The notes under the pieces are model-generated. The model was not told where the DNA came from. It was given only the letters and a program-made list of their open reading frames with translations, and searched no databases. Positions 57,066-64,000 of a DNA stretch of 64,000 bases are shown in pieces. Numbering within the stretch: the first letter of the stretch is position 1; the number at the start of each line of letters is the position of its first letter. The DNA is from Orobanche coerulescens (taxonomy: Eukaryota > Streptophyta > Magnoliopsida > Lamiales > Orobanchaceae): the NCBI GenBank assembly GCA_033398695.1, contig CM065817.1, positions 32,374,231 through 32,438,230 of the forward strand, in the 5' to 3' direction. The position numbers and the translations under genes were made by a program.

Positions 57066-58250
57066 TATGGAAAGGAATCTGAGAGGCCGTGGCAGAGGGG
57101 GATGAGGCCGCGGAAGGGGCCGAATCCTGAGACGACGAGCCATCACGCGTTCGAATGTGGAGCAGAGTTCCGCAGGCAGTGATTCGCCTCTTAGGGACCA
57201 ATAGCACCACAGTGAACACGAGAATGCGCGCGTCGATCCTTACGTTGTTATGTAGGGCATGATGGCCCAGATGACCCAAATGGGTCAATTGATGGAAGCT
57301 ATGCAGAGAGCTGCTACTGGCCAGCAGCAGGGACCTCATCCACCACCTCCTGTGCACGGTGGACCCGTGAGTCGGATCATTAGCGACATCTCTCGCCAGC
57401 GACCCCTGACTTTTAAAAGCTCATCTGAGCCTGCTGATAATGTTCATTGGATCGAACACTTTGAGAAATTGTTTGAGATGGTGGACTGCCCAGAAGAGAA
57501 TCGCGTCTCCATAGCAGCTTACTATCTTAGCAAGGGGGCCAAAACCCGGTGGCTTTCGGTGAGGCCAGCTGATGGTGTATATACTTGGGAGGAATTTAAA
57601 AACCTCATGTTAGACCACTACTATCCAGGTCCACTCCGTGCGGCCAAGCTGTCAGAATTGCTGAACCCAGACCCGTCTGAAGACTATGATGTACTATCTG
57701 TTGCCGAGAAATTTTAGGCACTCCTTCCTTTCACCTCGTCGATTGTCCGAACGAGGCCAACAAGATCAAATATTTTCTCAAGAGGCTTAAACCCCAAATG
57801 AGAATGCAGTTGTTGAATCACCACTGTATGACCCTACCGGAGTTCATCGAGAAAGCTCTGGAATACGAACTTACTGCGAAGGAGATTTCCAAGAAGCAAC
57901 CACAGTCCTCCAACAAGAGATCCAGGAACCAGACCCAGGATGACAGTAACTGGGGGACATTCAGAAACCCCCAGTCGGTACCGAATTCTTCTGAACAGCC
58001 ACCCATGGCGTCGAAATCGGCCGGATCGCACTCTCGAGCGGTCAGCTCATTTGTTGTGTGCTATAACTATGGGCACCAGGGGCCCATCAGCTCCAAATGC
58101 CCGAAGCTGGCCATCACATGCCATACTTGTGGGAAGAATGGGCAACATGCTTGTTATTGTAGGAATGGACCGGGACGTGCTCCAGTAGCATCTCATGCTC
58201 CAGTTCAGTCTTCTTTTCAGGACCGTGTACCTCCGTCTGCTTCTTATTAG
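57066..58250 (+). pseudogene. Gag of gypsy element 4
   Basis: Start ATG 57066 (MERNLRGRGRGG). Stops interrupt the RG-rich N-terminus. From 57259 it is open through the gag core: VHWIEHFEKLFEMV, AAYYLSKGAKTRW, WEEFKNLMLDHYYP. A TAG at 57715 and a frameshift follow. A second open part (57798-58250) has LLNHHCMTLPEFIEKALEYELTAK, a first knuckle with its second Cys replaced by Tyr (CYNYGHQGPISSKC), and an intact CHTCGKNGQHACYC. Confidence 0.87.
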
Positions 58251-58359
58251 ACTACCGGGGCAAACAGAGGGATGGGCCATGGAAATCAAGATGGTACATC
58301 TGGTACCGGAGCTGCAAAACCCAGAGTCTACAAGATGAAGAAGGCCAACGATCCCAGCT

Positions 58360-58711
58360 CGTCTGTGTTCTTTTTTATACTGGTGCTTCACACTCCTTTT
58401 TATCTGCTTCTTGTTTGAGTCGTTTGCAATTAAATCATTTTACCAATTATGAACCTTATGTAATTGGTCTACCCGATGGTAGAAGAATTTTTGGGAATCG
58501 TGAAGTGCAGAACTGTCCGATTCGCATGAACGACCGTGAGTGGTTGTCAAACTTAATTGTGGTCGATTTACCTAAAGATGATATGATCTTGGGTATCGAT
58601 TGGATGGATCGTGAGGTAGAGTTTAATATTGAGTTAGAGCCAGGTACGTCCCCGCTTTTGAAAACAAAGTATCGTATGGCTCCGACTGAGATGCAGGAGT
58701 TGAAGAACTAG
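58360..58711 (+). pseudogene. Protease of gypsy element 4
   Basis: VFFYTGASHSFLSAS corresponds to the active site; the catalytic Asp of DTGAS is Tyr here (GAT to TAT), so it cannot be catalytic. The remainder, IVVDLPKDDMILGIDWMDREVEFNIEL and YRMAPTEMQELKN, is open up to a TAG at 58709. Confidence 0.82.
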
Positions 58712-59611
58712 CTTAAGGATTTGACTGAGAAGGGCTATATTAGACCTAGTGCGTCCCCATGGGGAGCACCAGTGTTATTTCTACGGAAGAAAGACGGATC
58801 TCTGCATTTGTGTATTGATTACCGTGAGCTGGACAGGGTAACCATCAAGAACAAATATCCGTTGCCTCGCATTGATGATTTATTGGATCAACTTCAGGGA
58901 GATGGTGTGTTTTCTAAGATCGACTTGAGATCCGGATACATCAGTTGAGGATTCGAGAGTCTGAAATTTCGAAGACCATTTTTCGTACTCGCTATGGGCA
59001 TTATGAGTTCGTAGTGCTGCCTTTTGGACTAACTAATGCACCGACAGTATTCATGGAGTTGATGAATTGGGTTTTTATTAATTATCTGGATAGCTTTGTA
59101 GTCGTTTTTATTGACGACATTCTGACTTACTCTCGTGACCATGAAGAGCATGGGCGTAATCTCCATCAGGTTCTCGATGCGTTGAGGCGGGAACAACTTT
59201 ATGGAAAATTTTCCAAATGTGAATTCTGGATGCCTGAGGTTATTTTTCTTGGACATGTGATATCAACCAATGGGGTGAGAGTATACCCACAGAAGGCAGA
59301 AGCTATCCGGGACTGGCTACCTCCAAAGAACGTGAAGGAAGTTTGCAGTTTCCTGGGTCTAGCAGGTTATTTCCGACGGTTCGTGCAAAGTTTTTCCAAG
59401 ATTGCTCAACCGATGACTAAACTGTTGAGGAAGGATAAGAAGTATTCTTGGTCAGAGGCATGTCAGCAAAGTTTTGATGAACTCAAGAGTCGATTGATTT
59501 CAACACCTGTTTTGGTTCTACCAAAAAGAACGGAAGGATTCGTGGTGTATAGTGACACGTCAAGACAGGGCCTGGGATATGTGTTAATGCAGAATGGGAA
59601 GGTGATTTCTT
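58712..59611 (+). pseudogene. Reverse transcriptase and RNase H start of gypsy element 4
   Basis: [36 protein letters not shown] and [10 protein letters not shown] end at a one-base frameshift near 58940. The frame is then open from 58945: [21 protein letters not shown], catalytic [41 protein letters not shown], and RNase [25 protein letters not shown]. It is cut by the gag-only element at 59612. Codons past this point in the same frame are LTR sequence. Confidence 0.9.
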
Positions 59612-60653
59612 TGTTGGAACATTTAGTTCCATACATAAATTAAAAGTGTTTTGATGATTAATGTTGATAAGCAAAACAAAACAACGAAGAGATGAAGCAA
59701 GCATCGAAGGAAAACGAAGTGCAAAATGCTGGAGAAAAACAAAGCTAACGTATGTAACAAGACATTATTAACGTACGTAATATGATGAAGCTAACGCACG
59801 TAATGGATGAGAGATAACGTACGTAACACAGTTCAAACAAGTGAACGTTGGAGGAGTCAAAGTAAGAAAAGCATACAACGGATATATGACATCATCAGTG
59901 ATGAAATGTTAACGTACGTAACGGAGTCTATGCTAACGTACGTAACTCAAAATGACGAAACTCCCCGGACTGAAACTGAAAGAGGCTTACGTACGTAACC
60001 CGTGATGGTTAACGTACGTAACGATGCTTACGTACGTAAAGTGGCGATGATAGCGTACGTAATGAGCAGTCTGGCAGCTAACGGCTAGTTTGATGATGGA
60101 GCCTATAAATACCATGCTTATGGTATTGATCAAATACAACAGCCTTGAGCAAATAGTCTATTCTTGTGATATTATTACACACATTCTTGTTGTTGATATT
60201 GAGCTTAATTGTAAGTGTTTGAGTGAGAATTCACGAAAACATACACGAGTGGTAAAAGAAAAGATACGATTGGATTCAGTGTTATTAGGATCAAGGATCC
60301 GGCATTATTAGAATCACAATCGATATCTAAGTGAGGTTTATCTAGTACCCATAGAAAGCTAGAGCGGTTGATTCCTTGTCCGATAGAAAAGGAAAATGGT
60401 TTAACTTGGACCGACGCAAAGACAAGTACAAGTGGTTTATCACGGACCAATAGAAGACGTGATTGTAACGGTTGTACCTCGACCGATAGAAGAGAGGAGA
60501 AGAGGTTTTTCTTTAGCCTATTGAAAAAGATACCGAGAGAGGACGTAGGCTCGTTTATAGCCGAACCTCTATAAATCCCCGTGCGTCATTTAATTTCCGC
60601 ATTTTAATTTACGCTTCCGCAACACCGCGCAATATCCGAACCCGTACCCAACA
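59612..60653 (+). repeat. 5' LTR of gag-only element copy 1
   Basis: TGTTGGAACATT to GTACCCAACA. TATAAATA box at 60104-60111. By eye it differs from the 3' LTR at roughly twenty positions, many at CpG sites. Confidence 0.92.
59748..60060. repeat. Array of ten ACGTACGT palindromes (5' LTR)
   Basis: Sites start at 59748, 59771, 59794, 59817, 59912, 59936, 59989, 60012, 60030 and 60053: steps 23, 23, 23, 95, 24, 53, 23, 18, 23. Most are TAACGTACGTAA or TTACGTACGTAA. The array ends about 43 bp before the TATA box. Confidence 0.93.
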
Positions 60654-60655
60654 AT

Positions 60656-60667
60656 TGGTATCGGAGC
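60656..60667 (+). promoter_or_regulatory. Primer binding site of gag-only element copy 1
   Basis: TGGTATCGGAGC two bases after the LTR, the initiator-Met type with one change. Confidence 0.8.
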
Positions 60668-60711
60668 GGTACTCCAATACGCGGCTTAACATCCGAGGAG
60701 AAAAAGATCCA

Positions 60712-62253
60712 ATGGCGTTTCAATTTGCTCCAGTCGAAGGCCTTGCTCTCAACCGACCACCATTCTTCGATGGCTCAAATTATTTGACATGGAAGAAAAA
60801 GATGTCGATCTTTATTCGTGCCTACGATATAGAGATTTGGAAGATTATTTGCCTTGTCCCGAAAGTTCCTCTCAAATCCGACGGTACGCTCAAATCTTTC
60901 GAAGAATACGACGATGCCGATTGGAAAAATGACCATCTAAATTGTAAGGCTACTCAACTCTTATTTTGTGCCTTAAATCCGGAAGAAGTCAATCGAATCT
61001 CATCGTGTGAGAGTGCGAAAGAAATATGGAAAATTCTAGAAATCACACACGAAGGGACGACTCAAGTCAAGGAGACGAAAATCAATATGCTTCTCCATGA
61101 CTACGAGTTATTCATGATGAAAGGTGACGAGTCCATCACCAATATGCTCGACCGATTCTCGGTCATCACAAATGGACTTGCGTCATTCGGAAAACCATTA
61201 TCTAGTAGTGAAAAAGTTAAGAAAATTTTACGATCACTACCTAGCGAATGGGACGGCACCGTGACCGCAATTATGGAATCCAAAGATCTCAACACGCTCG
61301 ATTTTAGTGCCCTCGTTGGTTCGCTAATTAATTATGAGATCGTGTTAAAATCACGAAGTGTCAAGCCGAAACCGAAAGAAAAATCACTAGCCATGAAGGC
61401 TAAGATATCGAGAAAGAAGGAAGAAATCCCGGTGGAAGAAAGCGATGAAGAAATGGCATACTATGCCAAAAATATTAATAAATTCCAAACCTTATTAAAC
61501 CGGAGAAAGAAGGATATCTCGAGCGAATCTAAGAAGTTCGACAATTCTTGTCGACTATGTGGAAAACCAGGCCACTTCGCTAAGCATTGCCGAGCCAAAC
61601 CGAAAAAGGAGGTTCTCGTGGCAACATGGAGCGATGAAGACGAAGATGATGATTTTATCAATCAAAATAATCTCGCTCTCATGGCCCGGAGTTCGTTCGA
61701 CGACAGCGACGTCGAAAGCCAAGTAAGTACATCCTCCCGTGACGAAATTTTTGATGCATTTGAGTTATTACATACGGATTTCCAAAATGCTTTATCGGAA
61801 ATAAAATCCCTTAAGTCTAAAATTAAATCTTTGGAAATTGAAAATTCCAAAATTATCGAAAAGGGGAAATTTGTTGAAATCGATCATTCAAAGTGTATTG
61901 AAAATGAAAATATTTTGAAGAATGATCTTTTAAAAGTTCAAGATGAACTAAAATCTTTGGCAAGAAAATTCTCGTGCGGCAACGATAAATTTGAATAAAT
62001 GTTATGTGTTCAAAAATATACTTTAAACAAAGAGGGGTTAGGATTCAAACCACGTTCGAAAAACGAATCCGTTAATTTTAAAATACCCCATTGCGAAAAG
62101 TGTTTAAAAATCGGGCATCATATTTCAAGTTGCAAAAGCCCGAGGCGGACGATAAAAATTAACAAAATTTGGGTTCCTAAAGGAACAATCGTTTCAAATA
62201 TCGTCTACATTTCTAAACAAAAACCAACTATAGGTTGGATCCCCAAAAATTGA
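60712..62253 (+). pseudogene. SIRE-like Gag of the gag-only element, one nonsense change
   Basis: Start chosen at ATG 60712 (MAFQFAPVEG) rather than 60655, which lies in the primer site. Domains: an N-terminal DUF4219-like segment (RPPFFDGSNYLTWKKKM), a UBN2-type gag core (ATQLLFCALNPEEVNRISS, AKEIWKILEITHEG, LPSEWDGTVTAI), a CCHC knuckle CRLCGKPGHFAKHC near 61555-61596, an acidic stretch, a coiled coil (IKSLKSKIKSLEIENSK), a TAA at 61996-61998 in place of a Gln codon, then a second CCHC CEKCLKIGHHISSC and the end IGWIPKN. About 513 codons. Without the stop it would be a full-size Gag. Confidence 0.9.
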
Positions 62254-62738
62254 TTATTGTATTTTACTCAGGGGGAGTATTTTTTTTAGGGGAGATATTA
62301 TTCTCGGGGGAGTTTTTACCCTTTATGCAATTATTCATAAATTATATCATGCATATTTTATATTTTGGTATTATTTTCAATTGATATTTTATCCACTTTT
62401 TGATGAAAACAAAAAGGGGGAGAGAATGGAGAAGGAGAAAAAGAAGTCGAAAATGTGATTAACCTTGAAAGGGGGAGAAAATCGAAAAATGAAAAGGAGA
62501 AGTCGAAAATGACAGAAAAAGAAAAATGCGGAGACGTCGAAAAGACAATGAAAAATTAATGAAATTGGGAAAAGAAAAGGAGAAAAGAAAAGAAGGAGCC
62601 GAAAAAGAAATGGGAGAAGATTCTAACAAAACGGACAAAGTCGAAAACTTTGGTCTGTACACATATACATATATTTGTATTTTGCAGGTAAATCCCATTG
62701 ACGAAGTGTTGTTCTGTAATCATCAAAAAGGGGGAGAT
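62254..62738 (+). other. Purine-rich 3' untranslated region and polypurine tract
   Basis: Non-coding region with several AGGGGGAG-type tracts (for example near 62270, 62308, 62416 and 62470) and long A/G-rich stretches, ending AAAAGGGGGAGAT at the LTR. The matching region of copy 2 (53834-54337) has the same style. The multiple purine tracts may act as extra priming or RNA-export signals; this is inference. Confidence 0.7.
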
Positions 62739-63780
62739 TGTTGGAACATTTAGTTCCATACATAAATTAAAAGTGTTTTGATGATTAATGTAGATAAGCA
62801 AAACAAAACAACGAAGAGACGAAGCAAGCATCGAAGGAAAACAAAGTGCAAAATGCTGGAGAAAAACAAAGCTAACGTACGTAACAAGACATTGTTAACG
62901 TACGTAATATGATGAAGCTAACGTACGTAATGGATGAGAGATAACGTACGTAACACAGTTCAAACAAGTGAACGTTGGAGGAGTCAAAGTCAGAAAAGCA
63001 TACAACGGATATATGACGTCATCAGTGATGAAATGTTAACATACGTAACGGAGTCTATGCTAACGTACGTAACTCAAAATGATGAAACTCCCTGGACTGA
63101 AACTGAAAGAGGCTTACGTACGTAACCCGTGATGGTTAACGTACGTAACGATGCTTACGTACGTAAAGTGGTGATGATAGCGTATGTAATGAGCAGTCTG
63201 GCAGCTAACGGCTAGTTTGATGATGGAGCCTATAAATACCATGCTTATGGTATTGATCAGATACAACAACCTTGAGCAAATAGTCTATTCTTGTGATATT
63301 ATTACACACATTCTTGTTGTTGATATTGAGCTTAATTGTAAGTGTTTGAGTGAGAATTCACGAAAACATACACGAGTGGTAAAAGAAAAGATACGATTGG
63401 ATTCAGTGTTATTAGGATCAAGGATCCGGCATTATTAGAATTACAATCGATATCTAAGTGAGGTTTATCTAGTACCCATAGAAATCTAGAGCGGTTGATT
63501 CCTTGTCCGATAGAAAAGGAAAACAGTTTAACTTGGACCGACGCAAAGACAAGTACAAGTGGTTTATCACGGACCAATAGAAGACGTGATTGTAACGGTT
63601 GTACCTCGACCGATAGAAGAGAGGAGAAGAGGTTTTTCTTTAGCCTATTGAAAAAGATACTGAGAGAGGACGTAGGCTCGTTTATAGCCGAACCTCTATA
63701 AATCCCCGTGCGTCATTTAATTTCCGAATTTTAATTTACGCTTCCGCAACACGGCGCAATATCCGAACCCGTACCCAACA
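62739..63780 (+). repeat. 3' LTR of gag-only element copy 1
   Basis: Same length as the 5' LTR, with the ACGTACGT array at 62875-63187 and TATAAATA near 63231. Followed by the TTCTT duplication. Confidence 0.92.
62875..63187. repeat. Array of ten ACGTACGT palindromes (3' LTR)
   Basis: Same sites as the 5' LTR at the same spacing. Sites 1 and 3, mutated in the 5' LTR, are perfect here. Sites 5 and 10 are mutated here and unmutated there. Confidence 0.92.
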
Positions 63781-63803
63781 TTCTTATGCATCAAGACAGG
63801 TGC

Positions 63804-64000
63804 TGTAATATCGGCATTTTTATTTCCTGGTATTTTCATTTTTGGTGTATTTTTCATTTTTAGCGACTCGCTTGTAACCGTATTAATATTTCGAGAATAT
63901 TTAATACTGGACTTTTTGTCATCCGGGCTTATTTCGGACCTATTATACTCAATTTCGTGTTTATTGCCTTTCCGACGCTTTTCGTTCGATTCTCGTAATC
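63804..64000 (+). repeat. Start of another LTR, cut by the window end
   Basis: TGTAATATCGGC begins inside the RNase H sequence of gypsy element 4 and continues AT-rich to the end of the window. It has the TGTAATA start of gypsy LTRs seen at 15523, 23221 and 48639. Its end and any target duplication lie outside. Confidence 0.55.

Larger units (their letters stand above)
59612..63780 (+). mobile_element. Complete gag-only copia-type LTR retrotransposon (TR-GAG-like), copy 1
   Basis: 4,169 bp with two LTRs of 1,042 bp each (59612-60653, 62739-63780) and a perfect TTCTT duplication (59607-59611, 63781-63785). Primer site, one Gag gene (60712-62253), purine-rich 3' region and polypurine tract are present; protease, integrase and RT are absent, not merely mutated. 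It must use the enzymes of an autonomous relative. The Gag type (long, coiled coil, WVPKG and IGWIPKN end) points to the SIRE/Maximus branch of copia; that is family inference. Confidence 0.9.
55531..63803 (+). mobile_element. Ty3/gypsy chromovirus, element 4 (interrupted and truncated)
   Basis: Partial 5' LTR, primer site, gag, protease, RT and the start of RNase H to 59611; then the gag-only element (59612-63780) and one target copy; then 18 bp more of RNase H (63786-63803) before a further LTR at 63804. The reading VIS...YASRQ is restored across the insertion, which proves continuity. Integrase and 3' LTR are absent. Confidence 0.88.

Overview
The window reads as heterochromatic, repeat-packed nuclear DNA of a flowering plant, probably a eudicot. 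It is AT-rich, with a plant-type 5S rRNA-like sequence, plant Ty3/gypsy chromoviruses, Ty1/copia elements, PIF/Harbinger, CACTA, Mutator-like and Helitron elements, and tRNA-type SINEs. I find no convincing host protein-coding gene. Every protein-like stretch belongs to a transposable element and nearly all are broken.

Layout: 313-1050 is a short non-autonomous Helitron; 1094-1208 a small inverted-repeat element; 1396-1820 a full-length but mutated 5S rRNA sequence split by a Harbinger-type MITE (TAA duplication). 2550-12438 is an almost complete Tekay/Del-like gypsy element (LTRs of about 2.2 kb, an extra acidic ORF before gag, gag-pol with stops). 12758-15522 (block A), 15988-21761 (block B) and 39699-43132 (block C) are three copies of one composite block: antisense SINE, TGACGAAA-rich segment, LTR-like segment, then Harbinger ORF1 and transposase (most complete in B). 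22037-22722 is a long foldback element. 22732-33607 is a gypsy 3' end whose LTR is split by a minus-strand copia element (23461-30968, perfect ATAAT duplication). 33608-36567 is a CACTA remnant with hairpin repeats. 36568-42326 is a direct duplication of 9618-15363. 43141-51249 is a second gypsy element with a 5'-truncated 5' LTR; 51250-53207 holds fragments of others. 53208-55530 is a 5'-truncated gag-only copia-type element. 55531-59611 (continuing at 63786-63803) is a third gypsy element. 59612-63780 is a complete gag-only copia-type element inserted in its RNase H gene with a TTCTT duplication. A further LTR begins at 63804 and runs out of the window.

The most unusual signal is shared by four LTR types, gypsy-like and copia-like. 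Each carries an array of 12-bp palindromes with 5-bp half-sites and a 2-bp centre (TTACGTACGTAA, TTACGGCCGTAA or TAGCGCACGCTA), repeatedly set 21-24 bp apart and, in three of the four, just upstream of a TATA-like box. Two related gag-only elements keep the same array position and flanks but use different palindromes. This looks like rapidly evolving binding-site arrays; their function is unknown.
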